Positions 35,201 to 42,787 of a stretch of 64,000 bases of DNA are shown piece after piece. The position numbers and the translations under genes are program-made. Positions within the stretch are counted from its first letter, which is position 1. Every line of letters begins with the position of its first letter. The notes beneath the pieces were generated by a model. That model searched no databases. It was not told the origin of the DNA and saw nothing but the letters and a program-made list of their open reading frames with translations. This DNA comes from Pisolithus tinctorius (taxonomy: Eukaryota > Basidiomycota > Agaricomycetes > Boletales > Pisolithaceae): positions 248,001 through 312,000 of the forward strand of contig JANFAH010000012.1 in assembly GCA_024663395.1 (NCBI GenBank), in the 5' to 3' direction.

Positions 35201-35939
35201 CTATCAGCAGGACAACTGGGCCGAGTTACTACCGCTAGCTGAGTTTGCTTACAATAACGCACCCAGCGCTACGACCGGGGTATCACCCTTCTTTGCAAAT
35301 AAGGGTTACCACCCTAATATCTCGGTCTTCCCTGAGCGCGACCTCACATCCAACCAGGCTCGTGATTATGCAGTCGACTTAGATTCACTGCATCAGTACC
35401 TACGTGAAGAAATGACTCTCGCCCAGCAACGCTACCAAGGACCGGCAGATGCTAAGCGCATGCCGGCCCCGGACTTCAAAGTGGGCGACAATGTCTATGT
35501 AAAAGCCAAGTACTTCCGGTCGACCCGGCCCTCCAAGAAACTAAGTGAGAAGAACCTTGGGCCCTACCCCATAATAGCCCAGGCCGGCTCTCACTCGTTC
35601 ACCCTGTGTCTACCAGACTCTATGCGCGCTGTACACCCGGTCTTCCATGTTTCCCAGCTTGAACCGACCATCCCAAATACCATACCCAACCGGTCTCAGC
35701 CTCCACCCCCACCAGTAGATGTCGACGGCGACTTAGAATTCGAAGTAGCAGAGATACTCGATTCGAAGGTCGACCGGCGCAGAAAGTGTTGGTTGCAGTA
35801 CCTGGTCCGGTGGACCGGTTATGAGGGAACTGATGAAGAAACTACCTGGGTGTTAGCAACAGAGCTGGACAATGCGTCAGAACTCGTTCAAGAGTATCAT
35901 GACCAGTACCCGCACAAACCCGGTCCCTTTCAGAAATAA
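32211..35939 (+). CDS. Pol, CCGG-family gypsy element (protease, RT, RNase H, integrase, chromodomain)
   Basis: About 1240 codons, expressed as gag-pol by -1 slippage. Protease (LVDSGSTHSFID, VLGHDWLTRYNLSIDW), RT from about 33000 ([49 protein letters not shown]), RNase H (VETDASDYAIAG, HDKELLAIFEAF, VVTDHKNLEYFS), integrase finger (GHFGQNRTLELIRREY, CTTCARAK), core (SMDFIEQLP, TSDRGSEF, DGQTERTNQTLEQY), GPYPII region and a chromodomain (FEVAEILDSK, WLQYLVRWTGYEGTDEETTW). One TGA at 33228-33230 falls where relatives have Cys (LRLC-VDY). It is not a CGA-type change, so it may be a recent null mutation or a base-call error. All other catalytic residues are intact. Confidence 0.93.
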
Positions 35940-36128
35940 TCCAGAACCGGTCTCAAGTTTTCTTTTCCTCTTTATCTGTTTCTCCTATCTCGTAGTTACT
36001 ATATCTTGATTTCCTTTACTTTTCCCTTATTTGCTTTCTTTCATACTTCAGAACCGGAACCGGGCATTGACATTCGCAACTATATACGTACAAGAAAAAA
36101 AGGAACGGTACTCTACGTGCGCGCGACC
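35940..36128. terminator. Pyrimidine-rich gap between convergent pol and accessory gene
   Basis: T/C-rich on the plus strand (about 35955-36045), between the ends of two convergent genes, analogous to 26629-26779 in the CGGAG element. Probable overlapping 3' ends. No ORF. Confidence 0.35.
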
Positions 36129-37167
36129 TCAGGCTTGGGACCCAGAACCGGCACCGGCCTGGTCATCTGGCTCAGACCGGGACCGGCTCTCCTCTTCTTC
36201 CTCCCTCAGCCCAGCCAACTCTTCGTCGAGCCCCTCAGCGTCCCGGTCTTCCTCGTCGGTGGTATCTCGGTCTGAAGGCACGTCCGGCGCTAGAAATTCG
36301 AAGTGTTCTTCGACGTACGTTTCGTAGGACCGGGCGAACCGGTAGAAGTTCCTCGAGACCTCCCGCTGGGCCACTGTCAGGCTGACCACGTTGTCAGCCA
36401 CGCGCTCCACCGCTTTGATCAGACGCTCCATCTGATCACCGGTGATAGGGCCGGCCCCGGTCTCTTCACCGGCCTTCTTCGTTGATGGTCCCTCGCCCAC
36501 GTCTTCGTCCTCGTCGCCAGTGCCCTCGAGTACCTTGGTGGATGGTCGCCTCGATCTCTTTTTCTTCTCCCCCGCACGAGGGGAGGTCACGTCGGCCTTC
36601 CTCTTCCCCTTGTCCCCAGCCGGCCCAGCACCGGCCTCACCTTCGACCGGCCACCAGCAGCGCTCCTTGAGCTCGTTGCACCGGTTACACGCCATGCGCT
36701 TCTTCTTACTATCGGTGCTGCGCAGGCAAGGCGTGTTGGTCCAGGTGCAACGAAGACAGCTGGTGGAGGTGTTGGTCAGAAAACACCGGTAATGGACACA
36801 ATAACACTCACCGAGGGTTCATCACCTCGACGTTGGAACCGGCCCCGGCCGAACTACCCAATAGGGCATCCGCCCGCCAGCTCTCCTCCGCTTTTCTAGC
36901 TTCTTCAGCCTGGCGCGCAGCCTCTATCCTCTGTGCCTCTGCCTCTGCGCGCGCCCTCTCCTCTTCGAGCCGGGCTTGCTCCTGTCTCTCAGCCTCCAAC
37001 CGGGCTTCCTCCTGCGCCTTCGCCTTGCGCCTCTTGTGCTCGGCCAGCTTCCCCCGGATGGCCTCGTCGTCATCGTCGCTGCCCACCCGCAGCTCTTCGC
37101 TCGTCGCCCGGGTCAGGTCGGGCAGGAGTTCTTGGTCGTAGGGTGTTCTGGACCAGCGAATAGACAT
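36129..37167 (-). CDS. Antisense accessory gene of the CCGG element: coiled coil, Zn(II)2Cys6 cluster, acidic tail
   Basis: Convergent to pol, upstream of the 3' LTR. Exon 1 (37167-36812) starts MSIRWSRTPYDQ, passes an acidic patch (GSDDDDEA) and forms an A/E/R-rich coiled coil. The intron is 36811-36760 (52 bp, GTGAGT to CACCAG). Exon 2 (36759-36129) opens with CLRCTWTNTPC, 12 residues, then CNRCNELKERC: C-X2-C-X6-C-X12-C-X2-C-X6-C, the canonical Gal4-type spacing. It then has a basic stretch (GEKKKRSRRP), a likely helix (QMERLIKAVERVADNV) and a D/E-rich tail. No lesion visible. Gal4-type clusters bind CGG half-sites, and the element itself is full of CCGGT. I infer a DNA-binding regulator or anti-silencing factor of the element. 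A nucleic-acid chaperone is the alternative. Confidence 0.8.
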
Positions 37168-37298
37168 GTCGAAGTGAAGAATCAAACCTGGGGTGAACCA
37201 GTCTTAAGTCCCCCGGTTTTCAAGGTCAGACACGAAACTTTCGATCTCAGCATTGTCCTCATTGGAGCCTCGTGGGCTTGGCTCCAAGAGGGGGATAC

Positions 37299-37873
37299 TG
37301 TCATGATCGTGCCCAGACCACCCTAGACCGGCTCTATGCTGGTCTCGACCCGGTCCCATCCAACCCTTTCCCCGGTCCCGGCCTTGATCCTTCGACCCAG
37401 AAACGTGTTAGCTCGCGAGGCACTGCAAGGCAGTGCCCAGTCGAGTTGTCCCCTCAGTTAGTACCAGGCCGGCGTAACACCCGGCCCAGCCACATCCTCT
37501 GCCCCGGTTCCCGGTAATCCCTTGTCCATAGTCCTTGCTTGATAAGATTCTTTGTAACACTACTTACCAATCATCGCTGTACCGGCGCAGACCGGTCTCC
37601 GGTGCTACGTTACACTTAGGTTACTTCTAGTATTTAAGCTGTAGGATATTCTGTTTAGCCTCAGTCTGAAATCAACTTAGTTCCCGTCTTAACCCGGTCT
37701 CCCTGTTCATCTGTCTCCTGCTTCTCGACCGGACTACGGCCCACGCAAGGGAATAGCGCTGTGTCTTCAGTCGCTAAGTCCAATAGTCCAAACCTCTTGA
37801 TATCTCGTACTATCCTCTGACCCCCGACCGGACTCCGGACCAGCCTTGGACCAGCGAAGACCCGGACTTAACA
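37299..37873 (+). repeat. 3' LTR, CCGG family
   Basis: 575 bp, preceded by the polypurine tract. Compared base by base with the 5' LTR, I find three differences, all transitions, within the first 60 bases (for example CTATGCTGG here, CTACGCCGG there). Confidence 0.95.
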
Positions 37874-38158
37874 AAATGACAGCATTGGTACTACCATCAA
37901 ACAAGCAGAGCGGAATTGGCGGAGAAATGGAGGAGACAGGAATGTCATATTTTTTGATTACAGACGGGTCTACGAAGCAATGAGAAGAACCAGAATCGAT
38001 CAACGCAGAAACAGTATCAACAGAATAATCCAGAAGAGTTACAGACGGAAGTAAAGAGTTGGGACTAGAAAGAGCGGACACGTTGAGTCGGATGTCCGGT
38101 TGCGCACAGTTGGGTTCAACGCTTCCTCCAGGCTGTGCGAGCTCCCTGGAGGAGCGGA
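37874..38158 (-). pseudogene. CGGAG-element protease start (pol 5' part)
   Basis: The -1 frame after the gag stop: LVRSSRELAQPGG onward, then ALIDSGSSHCFVD (aspartic protease DSG) and LFDGSTNAVI, where the inserted CCGG element cuts it at 37873. Reading resumes at 30215 with SQEVDL in the correct phase when one AAATG is removed. Confidence 0.85.
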
Positions 38159-39432
38159 CTAATTTTTTGACTCTGCCTTCTCCGCAGGCGGAGTAGGCGG
38201 AGTTTCAGCTGTAGCTGCACGGGCTTTGGCTGCGCGAGAGGTGGACTTGGGACAGTCCTTGGTGGAATGGCCAGCCTCGCCACAGAAGAGGCAGAGGTTA
38301 TTCTTCATCCTGCGCTGGCGTTCAGCAGAGGTGAGTTTGCCATCCTTGCCCAGAAGATGGGCAATATTGGACTTGGACGCGTCGGACTTGGGCGGGTCTT
38401 TCTGTTTGCCCTTGCCCTTGGTGTCAGACTTCGGAGCAGAGGCGGAGGACGACGATTTACTCTTGTTGTCGGAGTTTGAGGACTGCGACTTGTCGGAGGC
38501 GGACTTGGTGGTGCGCGAGATTTCTGCTTTGCGCTCCCAGTAGCGCGCATCGATGGTCTGGGCGAGTTTGCGGAGTTGTGCGAGGGTAGAAGGCTTACCG
38601 ACGCGAGCGATCTCGTCTTTGATGCGGTCTGGAAGTCCGCTATAGAAGCGGTGGCGGAGTGCACCGACACCGTAGTCCTTGACTTGCGAAGCCCAGCGAT
38701 TGAACTCCACGACATATTTGGTAATACGAGAACCGTCCTTCATGGTAAGGTTCTCGAGTTGCTGGACGGCATCCGCTATAGCGTCGTGCGGACCGAAATT
38801 AGCTGTGAGTTCTTGTAAGAACTCATGGTAGTCATCCATCCAGAGCGGGCGGTCATAGTTGTCGGGGTTTAGCAAATCTGGCTCGAACCAAGCCAGGGCC
38901 ATACCCTTGAGATAAGATTGAGCGAAGGTAACCTTGGCTCTGTCGGAGCGGAATGCGCGGGGGCGGTCTTGGAAGTTCAGCTTGCATTGAACGAGGAACT
39001 CGCAGAGTTTCTTGGGGTCGGAGCCGTCGAAGGTGTCAGGCTCGTGGACTTTGGTCTTCGGAGCGGAGTCCCCAGTGCGTGAGCTAGACCGCGCAAGTGC
39101 ATGGACAGCTCTAGCAAGAGCTACGAGGGGATCCTCTGGCGGCTCAGCCGGGTCTTCAGGGACATCCCCGTCACCACTGCCCCCGCCGTCGGGATCACCA
39201 TCAGGATAGTCAGGGTCGGGGTCGGGTCCATCACCTCGGTTACGAGGAGACGGAGTATGGAAAGTTGTTGGGTGGAGGTCGGAGCGACCAGCTTGCGAAG
39301 GGCTTTCGCCTTCAACGCGAGAGTGGAGAAGGATTGGAACTGTTCGACAACGGAAGGGAGTCGACGCGGATTGGCTAGTGCTGCAGCGAGGTTCTCAGCG
39401 ACCTCTCTTTGGGATTGAGCTCGGGTTCTCAT
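38159..39432 (-). pseudogene. Gag, CGGAG-family gypsy element, one frameshift
   Basis: Begins MRTRAQSQREVAENLAAAL at 39432. The later part has the same order as the CCGG gag: acidic segment (DPDPDYPDGDPDG), KVHEPDTFDGSDPKKL, GMALAWFEPDLL, GLPDRIKDEIARVGK, knuckle CLFCGEAGHSTKDC, end ESKN. The N-terminal piece and the rest are in different frames; the shift is near 39310. The stop TAG directly follows A AAA AAT, so pol was probably reached by -1 slippage as in the CCGG family. Confidence 0.85.
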
Positions 39433-39480
39433 AATGGTGTAAGTTTTTCAGAGGACAGAAAACGAGATCGTACAAGTGCG

Positions 39481-39491
39481 AGTACGAATAT
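39481..39491 (-). promoter_or_regulatory. Primer-binding site, CGGAG family
   Basis: On the minus strand ATATTCGTACT, two bases past the LTR. It is the reverse complement of AGTACGAATAT in the LTR (39790-39780), which lies 33 nt below a minus-strand TATAAAG (39823-39817). Self-priming geometry. Confidence 0.8.
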
Positions 39492-39493
39492 AC

Positions 39494-40207
39494 TGTCAAG
39501 TCCGGGCCTACTCCGACCAACTCCGACGCTTTATAAGGTCTAGAGAGGGGTTCGGAAGCAAGTCCAACACAGAAGAGCAGAACTCCGACTAGCAGAGTGT
39601 CGGCAGGAACGAAGACCGCCGAGACAAAGGCGGAGCAGAGTGAGGGCGTCAGGTTTAGCTTGTGCGCTACCCCCTTGCACAGTCTCAGTCCTCGTATTTC
39701 AGAGGGAGAGTACAGACGGAGAGTTGGAGATAGTTCCGACAGACAGAAGACGGAATCGGAGGGAGTAGGAACTAAGTCGATATTCGTACTGAGGAACAGC
39801 GGAGTACAGTACATGTCTTTATACTGCTACGGAGGTACAGTAACCGGAATCGGAACTGACATACGGAGACTCATAAGTTTTCAAGTAAAATTTTCTGGAT
39901 GACGAATGAAGGGTAGACGGAGGACATACGAACGGGTAACACAGAGCATCCAGAAAAGGAAGCAGTCCAGGCACTGGACCATGCGGTGAGCGTGCTGCGG
40001 AGTACCTGACTGCGAAGGTAGTCACATGACCCCTCAGAGAACGGACCGCTCAGTCCGGTAGGAGGGCAACACAAGTCCGACAGCAGTCGGAGTGGAGATG
40101 GTTCGTAACCAACAGAAGTTGGGCGGAGTTGGTGCAGAGTGAGTGAATGACCGGCGGAGTGGAGCGCGGAGTGAGTAAGGGCTTAGTGTGAACGCATGGT
40201 TATGACA
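39494..40207 (-). repeat. 5' LTR, CGGAG family
   Basis: 714 bp, TGTCAAGTCCGGG to GGTTATGACA on the plus strand, followed by the duplication GCCAA. It carries the promoter for the minus-strand element. It keeps some CpGs that are TpG or CpA in the 3' LTR. Confidence 0.93.
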
Positions 40208-40212
40208 GCCAA

Positions 40213-40340
40213 GTGTAGTGCAGTCACCTATCCCTGCCTAATACTAAAGTTTGCTAACCCCCCTGACATCAACCCCACCTTGGAGCATGAATTTGCTTGC
40301 AAGACACCCTGGGCTTTGGCCCATCTGACAAAACCCCAAC
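40213..40340. other. Short flank, unassigned
   Basis: 128 bp between the CGGAG element and the next LTR. Before the CGGAG insertion it was continuous with 24393-24518. No gene or repeat recognised. Confidence 0.4.
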
Positions 40341-41583
40341 TGTCAAGTTCAGGATGTCCGGGTTGAGGCCAGACCAGAGACCAAGGCAGGTGCGAAGCCG
40401 AGGGGTCAGGATCAGGAGTGAAGTCAAGGATACAGATAGTTGGACTGTTTGGACTTAGTGACTGAGGATGCAGTGCTATTCCCTTGCATGGGTCTCAGTC
40501 CGAGTCTGAGGCTGAGATGGGGTTATCAGAGTTAACTTAGTTGATTTCTGGCTGAGGTCTACAGGCTGAGTATCTATGAGTTTATATACTAGAAACAACT
40601 ATAGTATGGAGACTGGTAATGCCAGTTTCACAAAGATTGCTAAGGTGATTGGTAAGACAAGTATTAGTAAGACATGACTAAGGTAATGGAGACCAGGACA
40701 GATGGACCAGGGACAAGACCAGGCAGAGCTTAACCAAAATAACAGACACTGCAAAGCAGTGTCTATGTCAAGTCCGGGCCTACTCCGACCAACTCCGACG
40801 CTATATAAGGTCTAGAGAGGGGTTCGGAAGCAAGTCCGACACAGAAGAACAGAACTCCGACTAGCGGAGTGTCGGCAGGAACGAAGACCGCCGAGACAAA
40901 GGCAGAGCGGAGTGAGGGCGTTGGGTTTAGCTCGTGCGCTACCCCCTTGCACGATCTCAGCCCTCGTATTTCAGAGGGAGAGCACAGACGGAGAGTCAGA
41001 GATAACTCCGACAGACAGAAGACGGAATCAGAGGGAGTAGGAACTAAGTTGATATTCATACTGAAGAACAGCGGAGTACAGTACATACTTTTATACTGCT
41101 ACGGAGGTACAGTAATCGGAATCGGAACTGACATACGGAGACTCATAAGTTTTCAAGTAAAATTTCCTGGACGACGAATGAAGGGTAGACGGAGGACATA
41201 TGAACGGGTAACACAGAACATCCAGAAAAGGAAGCAGTCCAGGCGCTGGACCATGCGGTGAGCGCGCTGCGGAGTACCTGACTGCGAAGGTAGTCACATG
41301 ACCCCTCAGAGGATGGACCGCTCGGTCCGGTAGGAGAGCGACACAAGTCCGACAGCAGTCGGAGCGGAGATGGTTCGCAACCGACAGAAGTTGGGCGGAG
41401 TTGGTGCGGAGTGAGTGAATGACCAGCGGAGTGGAGCGCGGAGTGAGTAAGGGCTTAGTGTGAACGCACGGTTATGACAGTCTACTGCACTAGACCAACT
41501 GGAGATATGGGATTGGTGAGGCTGAGGCCAGACTGAACAGACACGAGGCCGAGTCTGACCAGGGTCATGGCATGACCATGACA
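40341..41583 (-). mobile_element. LTR, family E (minus orientation, 3' LTR), with a nested CGGAG solo LTR
   Basis: 524 bp of family-E LTR split by a 714-bp solo LTR plus duplication. It is the inverted counterpart of the LTR at 41875-42390. It ends CATGACCATGACA, followed by the complement of a polypurine tract (GTATCCCCCTCTTAGG), so it is the 3' LTR of a minus-strand element whose body is cut off at 41874. Family words here are GGCCGAG/CTCGGCC and their decayed forms GGCTGAG/CTCAGCC. Confidence 0.85.
40766..41479 (-). mobile_element. Solo LTR, CGGAG family
   Basis: 714 bp, TGTCAAGTCCGGG to GGTTATGACA, with a perfect duplication GTCTA (40761-40765, 41480-41484). Same length and TATA/R layout as the LTRs of the complete element. 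It lies within a family-E LTR. Confidence 0.93.
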
Positions 41584-41720
41584 GTATCCCCCTCTTAGGG
41601 GTCAAACCCATGAGACCCCTGTGAGAGTGGTAGGCTGAAGCCAAAAACTGGCTGAGTTTGAAAAAATGATACTTGTGGCCTGCTAAGCCTCTTGCATCTT
41701 TCCTTTGTATCTTAACCATC

Positions 41721-41867
41721 ATGTCTGCCTCGAGACTGATCACCATGACCGATGACACCAGTGAAGGCTGGGTTGTGACAGACTGGACCCAGGTGTTGGA
41801 TGACGCTATCAAGTACGACACCGACGATGAGTGTCATGACTGTGTGTTCATCCTGCATCATCAGTAA
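41721..41867 (+). pseudogene. Start of an antisense accessory gene, family E, truncated
   Basis: ATG at 41721 (MSASRLITMTDDTSEGW) followed by an acidic segment (KYDTDDECHD). It sits at the same place, orientation and distance past the polypurine tract as the accessory genes of the CGGAG and CCGG elements. It ends at TAA, 7 bp before another LTR, so the coiled-coil and zinc-cluster parts are missing. The assignment rests on position and the short acidic N-terminus only. Confidence 0.45.
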
Positions 41868-41874
41868 CTCTGCA

Positions 41875-42390
41875 TGTCATAGCCATGTCTCAACCCCGGC
41901 TGGACTCGGCCTTGCACTCACTTAGTCTGGCCTCAGCCTTGCCTGTTCGCTATCCCCAGATGTCCTAGCACGGTGAACACTGCTTTGCAGTGTCTGTCAT
42001 TTCGGTTAAGTCCTGTCCCCGGTCCACCTGTCCCAGTCTCTGTTGTCTTAGTCATATCTTACTAATACCTGTCTTACCAATCACCTTAGCAATCTTTGCG
42101 AGACCAGCATTACCAGTCTCCATACTATAGTTAATTCTGGTATATAAACTCGTAGATACTCGGCCTGTAGAGCTCAGTCTGAAATCAACTAAGTTACCTC
42201 TGATAACTCTGTCTCGGCCTCGGACTTGGACTGAGACCCATGCAAGGGAATAGCGCTGTATCCTCAGTCGCTAAGTCCAAACAGTCCAAACATCTGCATC
42301 CTCGACTTCACCCCTGACCCTGACCCCTTGGCTTCGCGCCCGCTTCGGTCTCCGGTCCGGACTCAACCTGGACAATCCCTGTACTTGATA
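41875..42390 (+). mobile_element. 5' LTR, family E (plus orientation)
   Basis: 516 bp, TGTCATAGCC to GTACTTGATA (terminal CA changed to TA). TATATAAA at 42141 is followed 35 nt later by AGTCTGAAAT (42176-42185), complementary to ATTTCAGACT at 42393-42402 just past the LTR. A gag start follows. Confidence 0.88.
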
Positions 42391-42392
42391 GT

Positions 42393-42402
42393 ATTTCAGA
42401 CT
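42393..42402 (+). promoter_or_regulatory. Primer-binding site, family E
   Basis: ATTTCAGACT, two bases after the LTR, is the exact complement of the R-region word at 42176-42185. It is the same word as in the CCGG family, which suggests E and CCGG are sister lineages. Confidence 0.78.
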
Positions 42403-42428
42403 TGCCACTTGTGTGGGTCTAGTTTATC

Positions 42429-42787
42429 ATGGCAACCAAGACTCGTTTCCAACCTCCCCGTGGCCGCTCGGCCACCAACCCTGACTCTGCATCAGCCAGT
42501 GGCGCCTGCTGCGAAACAGCACTAGCTGCTTTGGGCACCACTAGGCGCTCCCCAGATCCTGTTAGTCCCTTCAGGGGCTTTTCAGCCCGCACATCTAATA
42601 CCCCCACCCCACGTCGTCCCACTGCTCCCATCCCCGAGGGTGACCCCAGCAATGATGGGCTGGGCAACGATGATGACAACAACCCAGACGATGATGACCC
42701 CGGTGATAATGGTCCCAGTGATGATAACCCAGAAGATAATGATCCAGAAGACGATCCGGACTTCCCAGAACCAGACACCAAACCTGC
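42429..42787 (+). pseudogene. Gag N-terminus, family E, truncated
   Basis: MATKTRFQPPRGRSATNPD, then ALGTTRRSPDPVSPFRGFSAR and a D/N/P-rich acidic segment, colinear with residues 1-115 of the CCGG gag. It is cut at PEPDTKPAV by the family-F LTR at 42788. The junction shares CTGTCAC with the expected gag sequence, so the exact breakpoint is ambiguous. Confidence 0.8.

Larger units (their letters stand above)
30216..37873 (+). mobile_element. Complete, young CCGG-family Ty3/gypsy chromovirus
   Basis: Two 575-bp LTRs that differ at about three positions by direct comparison, flanked by the perfect duplication AAATG (30211-30215, 37874-37878). 7658 bp. Order: LTR, self-priming site, gag, -1 slippery heptamer, pol with chromodomain, convergent antisense Zn2Cys6 gene, polypurine tract AAGAGGGGGATAC (37286-37298), LTR. 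CpG-rich and barely decayed. The only visible lesion in gag-pol is a single TGA at 33228-33230. The sense strand is crowded with CCGGT/ACCGG (about 26 CCGG in 33601-34680 by hand, about 4 expected). Confidence 0.96.
24519..40207 (-). mobile_element. Complete CGGAG-family Ty3/gypsy element, split by the CCGG-family element
   Basis: Two 714-bp LTRs (24519-25232 and 39494-40207) and a perfect duplication GCCAA (24514-24518, 40208-40212). On the minus strand: 5' LTR, self-priming site, gag, slippery heptamer, protease, RT, RNase H, integrase, chromodomain, then a convergent antisense accessory gene, polypurine tract and 3' LTR. A complete CCGG-family element is inserted in the protease region at 30216-37873. 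Without it the element is about 8 kb. Its sense strand is saturated with CTCCG (CGGAG on plus), by hand count about 50 in 26760-30215 and about 16 per LTR. Confidence 0.95.
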
